From Corylus avellana (Eukaryota; Streptophyta; Magnoliopsida; Fagales; Betulaceae), in the NCBI RefSeq assembly GCF_901000735.1, contig NC_081550.1:8459350-8523349 (forward strand): 64,000 bases of DNA, read 5' to 3'. The translations under genes were made by a program, and so were the position numbers. Shown here in pieces: positions 12,172 to 34,200 of this stretch (position 1 is its first letter; each line of letters starts with the position of its first letter). Below the pieces are notes generated by a model. It did not search any database and had not been told where the DNA came from. It worked only from the letters and a program-made list of their open reading frames with translations.

Positions 12172-12599
12172 TCGCTCTCTTGTATACTCCCGGTGTACTA
12201 GGGTTGCGCCCCTCTGCGCCTTTGTTAAATATATCTTTACTTATCAAAAAAAAAAAAACTATTTTGGATTTTCAACCCCATTGCAGTGATTGCTTCTCTT
12301 GTATACTTTACATGTACACAAGCTTTTCTTCTTCATCAATAAAGTATTATTCATTAAAAAAAATGCCAAACTAGCAAACATATAAAATTAAATAGATGAA
12401 AGATTTTAAAAATGCGTGAACACTTTCAACAATCATAAAAGACAATAAACAAATGAACAAATATGCTCATTGTACAATTAAGGTCGTTGAACAAACTCAA
12501 CAACTTTAATTGGATTTACTATCTTGGCATGAATTCTGCAGTCTTAAATCGGATATTTAGAGTGGAAAAGATACATACTAGCAACTAACCTGCAATTCA

Positions 12600-23714
<11,115 letters not shown>

Positions 23715-24165
23715 GGTTGAAGAAGGGAATTACACTTTCTTTTGTAGCGAAGGAAAACAGCATTCCCTCAGAGAGAGAGGGAGAGAGAAAGTACGGAGAG
23801 AAATGGGTGCAAGAGAGTGCGAAGCAAAGGGAGATCACCAGAAGGCGGTCGAGAGAGGGAGAAGAAGGGTCTTGGACGAAGGGTAGTTTCGGGATTTCGG
23901 GTCTTGCCCAAGCGAAGGTAGACCGGGTACACAAGAAATGGAAGAAGATGTTATTCGTAAATCGTTCGTACCCAATTTGTATAGCAAGATATTTTATTAT
24001 TTTCCCCCAATTCACCCCCGAATTGCCCATTTTCAATGGTGTTTGATTCGATTATCAATAGTATAATCTCAATTTTATAAGGGTTAAAATGTCTTTTTGG
24101 TACTCGAGTTCTAATGAAGTTTTTTTCTTTTTTAATATATTTTATTTTATATCATAAATAATACT
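23715..24165 (-). promoter_or_regulatory. 5' leader and promoter region of the UBP12-like gene
   Basis: Upstream (rightward) of the ATG at 23714. Positions 23720-23880 are purine-rich in CT/GA runs on the coding strand, typical of a plant 5' UTR. Positions 23900-24165 are AT-rich. No clear TATA box was fixed, so the transcription start is unknown. Confidence 0.4.
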
Positions 24166-24167
24166 TC

Positions 24168-24262
24168 GTTTTTTTTTTTTTTACATGTTCACAAAAGAAA
24201 ATAGAATGAGAGATTTGAACTAATGACCACCGCTTTATTAAGTGTGATCCACCACTTTATAG
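24168..24262 (-). mobile_element. Decayed tRNA-derived SINE remnant
   Basis: After a T-run, ACATGTTCACAAAAG and GAGATTTGAACTAATGACC, followed by CACCGCTTTATTAAGTGTG, resemble the better-preserved minus-strand SINE at 44447-44557. The B-box equivalent is degraded and the A-box part is missing. Confidence 0.4.
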
Positions 24263-24404
24263 GTAAATACAAATAGAGTACTTTCTTCCAACTTTTGTCA
24301 ATGAAACGGTAATAATCACCGCTTTATTAAGTGTGATCCACCACTTTATAGGTAAATACAAAAGATAGTACTTTCGTCCAACTTTTGTCAATGAAACTAA
24401 CAAA
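24229..24404. repeat. 89-bp tandem duplication
   Basis: ACCGCTTTATTAAGTGTG and the following sequence through CAACTTTTGTCAATGAAAC occur twice at an offset of 89 (24229-24317 and 24318-24404), with a few substitutions. The repeat starts inside the SINE remnant. Confidence 0.9.
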
Positions 24405-24410
24405 TTTTCA

Positions 24411-25599
24411 GAGGTATTAAAAACCCTAGCTGTCTCTTTTCTCTCTAGCCACCAGAGAGAAAAACGAAACCCTTCAGCCACATAGGGGAGGAGGGTTAGC
24501 CGTTTGGCTGCCTCCCTCCTCCCCTCATCCTCCTTGCTCCGATGCTAGTTATTTACCTGATGCTCTACCCCCGATGCCTCCTCTCTTCCCCTTCCTTGCC
24601 GCTCCTTTCCCCTTATGTTTTTCTCTATTTTTACCCTTTCCCTGCCACTTTTCTTCCCCCGCCTTCATTTTCTGCAACAAGCTCCTTAGCCTTGTTTTGG
24701 CTCTTTGTAGATTTGGATTTTATTTGTACTCGCTACCAACCTGTGTTGCCACTTCGCTGCCTGCTATTAGTGTTTTCTTTCATGCATCCCCACCGCATCG
24801 AGCTCCCATACCCCTTACGCGGCGATTTTCGGCCTACATGGGTCCGGCTCCATTCGGGCTACCGTCTTTCCACTTTGTGCTATTTTTCCGTGTGTTTTTT
24901 TTTCTTGTTTTGGTGGTTCCTTGTTTTTTTTTTCCTTTTTTTTTTCTTGTTCGTGGTTGTTTTCAGGTCCTGCTTTACCGATCTTCTCTGCGCTTGTTAG
25001 CCGCCCACTGTCCACCGTTGGGCCTTTCGATGAGTCCCCACCGCAATGAGCTTCCAACGCCCCTTCGATTTTTGGTTCTCGACGTGTGCGTGATCGAAGT
25101 GTGTTATTTATTTTTTTGTTTTATTTCCCTGTTTTGTTGCTTCTTTAAGATGTATTTGTGTTTTGGCGTGTTTTTTTTCAATGTATTGTTCAATTTCCCT
25201 ATTTTGTTAGGCTTGTAATAAGGGTCTTTCCTCTCTCACTCGATCTATGTCGCCTTTGGGTTAATTAGTTTTAGTCCAGACCTTTGGGTTGTGGATGTGA
25301 TCATTATCCTAACCTTTGGGTCGAGGAGGAAGAGTTTCGGCATGAGAATCTTTCCGCTTTTAAGGTCGAGGAATAATTGCTATGCATTTGGTTGAATCTG
25401 TCTATCACAGATCTAGTACTGAATCTGATTTTAGTCATGGGTTAGCGGATTGGTCTCGAATCTTATACTAAACTTGGTAATCTTGTAGTTTTATGTTATG
25501 GTTGCTTCAGAGCTTTGTTCTGTGATGTAAGAACGTTATACCCGTGGTATTATTAAATGAAATGTTATGTTTTTCTAAAAAAAAAAAAAAAAAGAAAAA
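24411..25599 (+). mobile_element. Poly(A) retroposon of unknown type, 1.2 kb
   Basis: Bounded by perfect 16-bp direct repeats AACTAACAAATTTTCA (24395-24410 and 25600-25615) and ending in an A-rich run after TTAAATGAAATGTTATG. This is the signature of target-primed reverse transcription of a polyadenylated RNA. It starts near AAACCCTAGC, a pyrimidine-rich leader-like stretch. Two overlapping open frames (24542-25000 and 24574-25218) are rich in Phe, Leu, Pro and Ser and match nothing I know. An internal imperfect repeat (CCCCACCGCATCGAGCT near 24788, CCCCACCGCAATGAGCT near 25037) is present. No LINE or LTR motif is visible. It could be a processed pseudogene of a non-coding RNA or a LINE-dependent non-autonomous element. 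Confidence 0.75.
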
Positions 25600-25875
25600 A
25601 ACTAACAAATTTTCACATTCAACCAATCAAAACCTATCACATGGTCATATGTTCCATTATAAAAGAAAAATTAAAAATAAAAGAAAAACTTAAAACTTAC
25701 AAATTATAAAAACATACTTAAAACTTAAAAATTATATAACCATTCAAAACTTTAAAAAACAAACAAACAATCTTACATAGTTCAAACTTCCCTAATTCTT
25801 ATATTCTTTCATGCGATTTATTGCTTAATTTTACGAGCTTGAGCATGCAACGATGATTTTGACTCTACCTCTAAA

Positions 25876-27385
25876 TAGGGGTGCAAAGGCGGGCGGTAAA
25901 AAACCGCCCGCTAACCGCTAACCGCTATAACCGCCTAACCGTCTAACCGTCTAACCGCATTAACCGCTAACCGCCTAACTGCTAACCGCTATAACCGCCT
26001 TGCGGTTAGCGGTTATTGGGTCTACTAACCATAACCGCTAACCGCTTTTTTATATAATAAATTTTTATAATTATAATTATAAAAATATTTATACATATAA
26101 CATAATCACTTGATCATTAAATCACAATTTTTTTTAAAAAATAATTAAATCACAATTTGAGTATTAATATATTATCACTATAATTTATATGATTATATCA
26201 TATAATCACTTGATCTTTAAATCACAATTTTTTTAAAAAAATAATTAAATCACAATTTGAGTATTAATATATTATCACTATAATTTATATGATTATATCA
26301 TATGAGATTGATCATTAAATCATTTGATTATATAATAACAAATTATACATATATAATATGACATAACTCATAAGTATACCAATTCATACTAATACAACAA
26401 TTAAATATCTAGAGACTTATTTCTAATGTATGTTATAAACTTATAAGTCTATATAAGTCTACATATGTATATGAATAATATAAATGTATAATATCAATAC
26501 TTAATCATATGATTTAATGACAATTCAAATACTTTATTCAAGACTTAAAGTGAATCATATTATTAATGCACAATGATGATATGATTCGTATAATATCAAA
26601 TTAAGTAATTGACATTGGATTAAACAATGACCAATGTGTTACTTATAAACACAATTTAAGTATTAATGTATTATCATTATAATTTTAGTAATTTATATAT
26701 TATCACTATAATTGATATGATTATATCACATGATGACTTGATCATTAAATCATATGATTATATAATAATAAATAATACATATATAATATGACATAATTCA
26801 TAAGTCATAAGTCTACAAGTTAATCATATGATTCATGTACAATGATAATCACAATTGATTCAATTGAATTAAACAATATATTACTTATAACTACAAGTCT
26901 ACAATTTAATTAAAGCATTATTAGATACTTTAGGAATTTAGGATTTAGGAGTTCGAACATTACCATTTACCATTAGATATTAAGTTCAATTCAAAGAAAA
27001 AAGATTATAAGTAAATATGATAAGAATTTAAATAATTAACCGGTTATGATTTAATATTTAAGGAAATTTTTTTAAAGTACAAGTAAATGTAAATTTTGGG
27101 TCAAATATTTTTGATTTTTCAATATGGACTCTTTTTATAGCAATTGGGCCCAAGAGGATATTAAAAATACAAGAAAAAAACAAATGAGGGTAAAAAAAAG
27201 CCCAAAAAAAAAAGCCCAAAAAGCCCAATTTTAAAAAAGCGGTTAGCGGGCGGTTATCTATTTCGCTAACCGCTAACCGCTAGGCGGTTAGCGGTTGCGG
27301 TTAGTAAAATCTACTAACTGCTAAGGCGGTTACGGTTAGCGGTTATTGCCACTAACCGCTAACCGTAACCGCCTTTGCACCCCTA
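25876..27385. mobile_element. Non-autonomous hAT-like element with TAACCGC arrays
   Basis: Terminal inverted repeats TAGGGGTGCAAAGGCGG at 25876 and its complement ending at 27385. Inside each end lie dense clusters of TAACCGC or its complement GCGGTTA (25910-26050 and 27237-27370), as expected for subterminal transposase-binding sites. CTCTAAA precedes the left end (25869-25875) and recurs three bases beyond the right end (27389-27395), a possible target-site duplication. The 1.2-kb core is very AT-rich and codes for nothing. The hAT assignment rests on the end sequence and is inferred. Confidence 0.8.
26102..26303. repeat. 100-bp tandem duplication in the hAT-like core
   Basis: ATAATCACTTGATC and the next 85 or so bases, through GATTATATCAT, repeat at an offset of 100 (26102-26201 and 26202-26303) with very few changes. 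A recent duplication inside the element. Confidence 0.9.
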
Positions 27386-27395
27386 CTGCTCTAAA

Positions 27396-28414
27396 GTCTT
27401 TTGTGTCTGTTAGAGTTTGTTTGAAACATAAATGAATCAAACTTAACATATAATTTAACACGGTAATAAGTGCAAGCTTGACTTGTGCTCAAAATATAAT
27501 TAAACAAGTTGAGCGTGATCATTCAATACTCGACTTTGTTCAATTACAACCCTAATATAACAAAATTAAGTAAATGTTAATGATAACCAACAATGATACG
27601 TACGTTGAATTTTTTTTCTTTTTTTGTTTTAAATGTGTACGTTCAATTAAATAACGAGGATTGAATGGTGGTCTAATATGAATGTTGTTTTATATTTTTC
27701 AATAATTTTTATAAAATAATTTTAGATAAAGTAATATAAACGCAGCCCAGTTAAGGAGAAAGCCCGGATTAGACAAAACACAAAAAGTTAACATGCAAAA
27801 CACGAACAACAATTAAAATACCACATAAAAAAAAAAAAATTAAAATACAAATATAAGGAAATTAACAACCCATGGATATTGCAAATAATAGCCAGTACGA
27901 TCAAGTTATATGGTACACCAAGAAGAACCCAACAAAAGTAGTCTCGGACTCGGACGATTTTCCAATTCCATCCAACCCTAAAATAAAAAGAAACAAATAC
28001 AAATAAATAAATGTATAAAAAATAATTTAAAACAATAATTAATGAATAAAGCTTTATTTGTTTTGACGCAAACCAAATCATATTTTTATATAAAAAAGAA
28101 AAAAAAAAATTGCCTGCGTTTGATTCATAGAGAAAATGAGCAATGTCAAACAATGACCGGTAACTTCCGGCAACCTTCTTTGTTCGTCTGGTATTTGAGA
28201 ATAAAAAACTTAAACTTAAAAAATGGTTTATGAAATTTAAAAATGGAAATAGTGTTTCAAAACTAAATAAACTTTTTTATTAAACTAAAAATAAGCTTGC
28301 ACGAAACACTAAAAAATACAAAAAATATTTTTAAAAAAGTATTTTTACGTCTAAATAGAGCACAAATGGTAATAAGATTACCTGATTTTCTAAGATAACA
28401 TAGAATTAGATCCC
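27396..28414. other. Intergenic, no gene seen
   Basis: AT-rich sequence to the right of the hAT-like element. Short open frames occur but have no recognisable motif. Nothing coding is supported. Confidence 0.5.
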
Positions 28415-28870
28415 TTAACCAGTTTTGCGTACAAAAGAGAGCCTCACGGCTCCATCTGGTTTTCTCTCAAAGCTCAATGTCGTTTGAGACTTATCCGACG
28501 GTCCCTCTGATTTTCTCTCAAAGCTCAATGTCGTTTGAGACTTATCCAGTGGTCCGCATCTACAGAGGAATGTTTTGCAGGCATTTAAATGGCCAATCAT
28601 CGACGATGTGCCATGTCGTTTAGAATGGCAATGATAAACCTTGGAGCAATAATTACACGTGGCTTTAGGATCGCTGGCATCACAACCGTCCATTATAGTA
28701 AAATGATCCCACACTTTTGAAGTCTTGCGCTTATTATAGGGAGCAGGGATAGCTGACTTACGGGGAGCATTTGTATGTTTGGGTTTCTCAACCAATGGGG
28801 AAAGTGGCTCATCTTCTTTTAGATCATTGATTGGAGTGGAATCAACGGCGGGAGATGCAGTCAAGTCCAT
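28415..28870 (-). CDS. BED zinc-finger protein, truncated hAT transposase N-terminus
   Basis: A 151-residue open frame from the ATG at 28870. Residues about 50-95 form a BED finger: SKVWDHFTIMDGC, CNYCSKVYHC, then HGTSSMIGHLNAC, supplying the Cys pair and the distal His/Cys ligands. BED fingers bind DNA and are typical of plant hAT transposases and their domesticated relatives. The usual continuation (RNase H-like fold and C-terminal dimerisation region) is absent. The tail instead has 17-residue tandem repeats with DKSQTTLSFERK. It may be a dead transposase 5' fragment, a captured exon or a small DNA-binding gene. No supporting introns or promoter were identified. Confidence 0.6.
   Translation of the reverse strand: MDLTASPAVDSTPINDLKEDEPLSPLVEKPKHTNAPRKSAIPAPYNKRKTSKVWDHFTIMDGCDASDPKATCNYCSKVYHCHSKRHGTSSMIGHLNACKTFLCRCGPLDKSQTTLSFERKSEGPSDKSQTTLSFERKPDGAVRLSFVRKTG
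28457..28555. repeat. 51-bp in-frame tandem repeat in the BED ORF
   Basis: TTTTCTCTCAAAGCTCAATG and its neighbours occur twice at an offset of 51, adding 17 codons. A degenerate third unit follows at the C-terminus (RLSFVRK). Confidence 0.88.
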
Positions 28871-29302
28871 CTATGATTGGAAATAAAAAAAATATTTTTA
28901 TATAATTTCTAAACAAAATCAACAAAAAGGAAACAAAAATTGCCTACAAACTACCCTTTAGAAGGGACATGTGTATGTGAATGTGTTTCTAAAATAAAAA
29001 AAAATTAAAAAAAAAGAAAAAAAGAAAAGCCACATGTTATTTTTAGAGGTTGATTCGTAATAGTTTTTGTGTTTAAAAAAGCATGCGAGTCAAAAGCTAT
29101 TAAAAAACAAGTAATGCTATATTCATAATATGTGTTTTTCAAAATTTAAGAAACAAATAACACTTTTAGAAAGGAATTAGAAGATTTTCTTATAATATAG
29201 TTTGAAGTATGTTTGTTAATGTGTTTCGAATATATATAAAATTATGCTTTAATGTGAAATATATTTTCTGATTTTATGTGTTTGGTGAAAGACATAAAAC
29301 AC
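28871..29302. other. Intergenic, no gene seen
   Basis: A- and T-rich sequence between the BED ORF start and a MITE. No open frame or motif of note. Confidence 0.45.
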
Positions 29303-29305
29303 TTA

Positions 29306-30054
29306 GAGCATCTTTAGTAGCATCAGGTATTGTACTTAGTGAAAAAGTACAATTCTTTACTTTAGTTATTATTTTTTTACTACACACTTTAACAGATTTT
29401 CTATTTTATTATCTACTTGCTTTAAAATATTATTTCTCATTCTTTTTTTATTATTCTATTGCCAACACTTAATTAAAAGGAAAAACAAACACTTATATAG
29501 AAATCATTCATAAAAACAAAAATAAACACATAAGAGAAACATTCATCTCACATGTAAGTACTAGTTCTTAAAATTAATAACATAAATAATTTTTTTAATC
29601 AAACTATAATTGATTTGTTTCCATCCGTGTGTTTACATGCAATAAATTTGTTTGCATTAAATTTTTCCATCCAACTACAATTGATTTGTTTTAATCCGTG
29701 TGTTTTCATGAAATAAATTTTTTCTGTATTCAATTTTTTCATCCAACTGTGTGAAAAAATTTTGTGAGCAAGAAAGATAAATTTTGTGTGAAGAAATTTT
29801 GTATTTGAGAGAGAGACGTAGCAGACGTGAATAGATGTACAGAAGAAACAAAAAATGCTGAGTGAAAAAAGGTGAAATAAATACACAATAAACAAAATAA
29901 AAATAAACAATATTTTTTTTTTCATCTAGTGTGCTGCAGTAGCAATGTAGCTATTCTGGCTAATGACAAGTTACTCTGTTGGAGCTAAAAAAAAAGAGTA
30001 ATAATAGCTAAATATAGCTAATTTGGTCTTCTAGCTAAGCTGTCGGAGATGCTC
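29306..30054. mobile_element. Harbinger/Tourist-like MITE
   Basis: Terminal inverted repeats GAGCATCTTTAGTAG (29306) and CTGTCGGAGATGCTC (ending 30054), flanked by TTA on both sides (29303-29305 and 30055-30057). The GAGCATCTCC ends and TTA duplication fit PIF/Harbinger-type MITEs of plants. The interior is AT-rich and non-coding. Confidence 0.75.
29602..29747. repeat. About 70-bp imperfect tandem repeat inside the MITE
   Basis: AATTGATTTGTTTCCATCC and AATTGATTTGTTTTAATCC begin two similar units, each continuing with GTGTGTTT, CATG and AATAAATTT. Confidence 0.75.
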
Positions 30055-30057
30055 TTA

Positions 30058-31299
30058 CATTTTTTTTTTAATTTTATTCTCTAAAAACAAAAATATTAAC
30101 AAAAAACAAAAAAAAAAAACCATAAAAATACAAAAAAATTGTATAAAAATATTATCTTATCTCATAATATTTTTCCAAATAAAACATTAAAAAAAACCCC
30201 CCAAAACACGTTGTTAAACAAAGCCCAAAAAAAAAAAAAAATTAACATGCTCAAGAGATACCACAGATCTGCCACTTCTTTGCAAACACTATACAAGCAC
30301 ATAATATGTCACAAGATCTATCGATCGACAACAAATCATCTCAGATCTGTCGCTGGTTTACAGAAAAAAGTTGACTAAAAAATCAAATGTCATATAAAAG
30401 AAAGCAACTCAGGTCGACATATTCATTGAAAATAGGGAAATGTCTGGTTTTTTATTTTTGTCTAATGGGTAAATTTATTATTATTAAATTTGTAAAATTA
30501 CATATTAATATTATAAATTTAGTAATAAATGTTTTTGAAAATAGAGACGGCAAAAAATCAACAAAAAGTTTCACAATGCTCACCTGAAACCGAGAGCGAA
30601 GTTGACCGAACGAGCCAAAGAGGTCACCTGAAACGCTGTACGAAAGTGGTCAGCTGAAAGTTTTAACAGCAGATGATAAAATTTGTGAAAGGGAGAAACG
30701 GCGAGATGGCAGTGAGAGAGGACGGCGGTGACGCAGGAGCGTGAGAACTACGGAGAAAAGACGGTGGACGACGGACAAAGGCGGTGACGGCGTGAGCGTG
30801 ACAGAGAGAACAGACGGAGTCTGCGAAGTGAGTGAACGGCGCTTGCGTTTAGGGTTAGGGTAAAGTTAAAACTTTCAAGCGTATATATATTTTAGCTATT
30901 TATATTATATTTATATTTTTGTAATTTTAACGCAATTCGGTTCGGTTCGGCGCGGGTCGGTTCGGCTCGGTTTCCACCCGCAACTATTCGGAAGTCTTTC
31001 GACACCTTCGAAATCCGACGCATTTTCTCGGGTTCGGACGGACGGGTCGGGTGGGCCGTAATTATGAAAAATCCCTAATATTTAATATCCGAATAATTGC
31101 AACAGTGTCAGATTTAAACAACGCCGTTAAGCCAGCACATTTAAAGAGTAGAGCCGTTAAATTCGCACCGCCTGTTTGCTCTGGAGTAAAAAAGAAAAGA
31201 ACAAGAAACCCTCTTCGTTGTTGTCTCTTTTATTTTTCGACAATCTTCGCCGTCTGAACAAAAAGGGGTTTTCAGATTAGGGTTATTTGGGTTTCGAAA
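30058..31299 (+). promoter_or_regulatory. Intergenic and upstream region of the zinc-knuckle gene
   Basis: 30058-30560 is AT-rich without features. 30580-30850 is unusually G- and C-rich, with ACGGCGG and GTGACGGCGTGAGCG strings. 30920-31060 has GGTTCGG repeats that resemble a decayed transposon end. The likely 5' UTR of the zinc-knuckle gene starts near 31195 (pyrimidine-rich, ending TTCGAAA before the ATG at 31300). No TATA box was fixed. Confidence 0.4.
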
Positions 31300-34200
31300 A
31301 TGGTCAGGAGGGCGAACATGCCGAGGGAGAAGCGGAGAGGGAAGGTGGATCTCGACGAGGAAGGGAAAGCAGAAGACGCTGGAAAGTCTTCGAAGTCGTT
31401 TCTGATATTGAGCAGCAGCGACGACGAGGACGCGAACGAGGATCCGAGACTGAAGAATGTTGAGAAAGCCCTGTTGATGCGCGCCGCCAAGCTGGCTCCG
31501 GACGACGCCGTTTTGGGTGAAACTAGCGGTTGTGGTGGTGGATCTTCTGGTGTGGTCGCGCTGTCTTCGTCTTCGGCGTTGGATGAAGAGGTCGTTGAAG
31601 TCCCCGGCGGGGTCGGTGGCTGTAACGGAATTGTTAGTTCGGGGAAGAAGAAGGTTTTGAAGAGGGTGAGGATTAAGAAGAAGATTAAGAAGATGGAAGT
31701 TGGAGAGCAAACCGTGAGTATTTTTACATCCTTGGTTCTGTTTGTTTCGGCGAATAGTACTCCACAGGAAATATTTACAGAAAAGTGCTCTGGTTGTTTT
31801 GCTAGAAAGTTTTAATTTCCCAACATTAATCTGCCTTCACATCATATTCTGATTATAAGAAGAAAGATGCTCAATTGATTGTGGCCATGCTTGGTTCGGT
31901 AAGAAAATACGAAAAAAGAAACAAAGTTTTATTTATTTTCTTTATCTATAAATTCTTACATGTTGACCATTTTGAATGACGTATTTGCTTGGTTGAGTTG
32001 GGGCTATCGTTTTATGGGAGCTAAGGTATAAAATTTCAAATCTCGTGTTTTACTTGGCCACTCTCTCTAATTTGATCATCAATGGAATATATATATATAT
32101 AGTGGAGAAAAATGGAGATTTGGCTTAAGTGATTTAGTTTCGTTGTTTAGAAAATGGGTCATGAGAATTTGAGTTTGCGGTTGGCTCAAATGGCTGTTTT
32201 GGACACTAATATTGCCTTAGGTCATTGTTGCAAAAGAAGAAGAGAAGGAAGAGACCGTCGAGGCGTCGGATATTGTTGAGTCTGTGGAACCAACTGCTGT
32301 TGAAATAACTGACAACATCGTGTTTCGGAAGCTTCTTGTGAGTTAATAGATTTGCTCTGAAATGCTAATATTGAAATTAAAATGTCATATGAAGGCTTAC
32401 TTTGGTATCTCTTTTATTTCCACTCTCAGCGCGGACCAAGGTATTTTGATCCTCCAGATAGCAGCAGTTGGGGAAAATGCTTTAATTGTGGGGAAGAAGG
32501 TCATACAATGGCGAAATGTACAGCAGTTAAGCGGAAGAAACCATGTTTTGTTTGTGGGAGTTTGGAGCACAATGCGAAGCAATGCTCGAAGGTGTATAAG
32601 AATATGAATTGAAGTTTACACCGTCTTTGTTTTGATTATATCTACAGTGTTCGGGTCTTTAGGTTTTCTTTTACTTGTCTGAGTTGAATTGAGCCTATTT
32701 TTTCTCTGTTCTATTAATTTATTTTTTTGGGGGTGGGGCTATTATCTTCACGCATCCTTGAATTTTCTGTCAGAAGATTCATATGCTTACGTTCTACCTA
32801 CTGTTTTCTTCATCATTGCTCTCCTAAACACAAACCCCCCCCCCCCAAATTTTTTTTTTTTTTTTTTAAATGCTCCAAATTCCTTTTCATTGAAGGACAA
32901 ATTTTAGGAAAACATACACGTGCCCCCATTCTTGATGCTAAAATCCTAGTTGTCCTATGTGCACGGTTGTGTACACTAAGTTGTACATACATTCTGTACA
33001 TCCATGCATTCTAAGCCAGATAAGCTTGGGCCGGTGTGTGTGCATGAGCATGTGTTTATATATATGTAACATGGACTTTTGAGTCTGATCATAGGTTGTA
33101 TCGGTCTTTGCTTCGCAACTTGATTGCTTTGTAGGGACAAGATTGCTTTATCTGCAAAAAAGGTGGCCACCGAGCGAAAGACTGTCCAGAAAAGTACAAG
33201 GGTGGTTCTCCAAGTTTGAAAATTTGTTTAAAATGCGGAGATTCTGGACATGATATGTTTTCATGCTGGAATGATTACTATTCACCTGATGATCTCATGG
33301 TTTGTTTACTCATCCAGAAGCTTTTTTTTTTTTTTTTTTTTCTTTCATACTTTTTTCTGATATTTGCTAGAGATTTATTTTATATCAATTTGAATAAAGA
33401 TTGCTTGGATTCTAAAATTCTTGTCCCATAATTAATATTTTGTTCTCGTGTTTGCTTAATCAGGGAATACAATGTTACATCTGCAAGGGATTTGGCCATT
33501 TATGTTGTGGTAACTCTGTTAAGACTAGCCCAGGAGTGATTTCTTGTTATAAATGTGGTCAATTGGGCCATACTGGTTTGGTAAGTCCTATCAATGTTCT
33601 CAATGACCTTACCAATTTGGTTTGTGGGAGTGAGTGTGCATGTGCTTTGCTGGCTAATCTTTGGCAGTATGGTTGAATGTTGAAATTGATATTTGGAATG
33701 GTAAAAACATATGTTGACTTATGGAAAGATCTATTGAGATGTTGACACATTCAATGTTGTTGACATAAAACTGATATGCTAAGTATCTGTCCTGCCTTTA
33801 TTGTTTTCATTTGATGATTCATTTTCTTTATAACAAAACAGTATTGCTTCAAAATCTGAAATTTTTTATCTACCCTATTTTTACTCGATTAAAAGGGATT
33901 TACCCAGTTGAAATTGGACATGCAAGGCCTATGTTGAACAAAATTTCAAAGTATACTAGTGAAAATTTAACATTCATATTATGGATGTAGTTATTTCTTG
34001 TAATTGACTGGTTTAGAGGTTTAGTGGAAGTTAATTTGACATTTCTTTTTAGAAACTCTCCTTTCAGATCCGTTAAACTCTTTAGTTCAAGCACTTCTTC
34101 TATAACATTAACTAGATTGTATGGGGTTCTTTATTTAATTATAAGTTGATTCTGGAAGCATGACATAAATGCTGCTATTCTTGCCAATGCACGTACTTTC

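Larger units (their letters stand above)
7272..12256 (+). mobile_element. LINE copy C, nearly complete, nested in copy B
   Basis: Flanked by AACTATTTTGGGTT (7258-7271) and AACTATTTTGGATT (12257-12270), a 13/14 target-site duplication lying inside copy B. It starts within ORF1, so the N-terminal part seen in copy A is missing. It then carries all of ORF2 and a 3' UTR with TTGTATACTCCCGGTGTAC, TTGCGCCCCTCTGCGC and CTTTACTTATCAAAA. It is the best-preserved copy: ORF2 has two frameshifts and one nonsense codon. It lies antisense to the UBP12-like gene. Confidence 0.93.
5847..12361 (+). mobile_element. Older LINE copy B, split by younger copy C
   Basis: Two blocks (5847-7271 and 12271-12361) form one 5'-truncated LINE interrupted by copy C. 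The outer flanks AATGCCAATCTAGC (5833-5846) and AATGCCAAACTAGC (12362-12375) match at 13 of 14 bases, as expected for a target-site duplication. The right block completes the 3' UTR, with TTGTATACTTTACATGTACA, an AATAAAG and a short A-run. Coding decay is heavier than in copy C, consistent with greater age. Confidence 0.88.

Noticed and set aside
12376..12599. The next UBP12 exon to the left of exon 8 (12600).
   Set aside because: No sequence encoding the expected continuation of the USP domain was found on the minus strand down to position 1. The exon must lie outside the window.
24542..25218. Two overlapping long frames in the retroposon as a membrane protein gene.
   Set aside because: Composition is driven by T- and C-rich DNA (Phe, Leu, Pro, Ser runs). 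There is no domain or splice evidence, and both frames are open only because the region is pyrimidine-rich.
31141..31710. Minus-strand frames opposite exon 1 of the zinc-knuckle gene.
   Set aside because: They mirror the GC-rich, serine/acidic coding exon on the plus strand and show no motif of their own.
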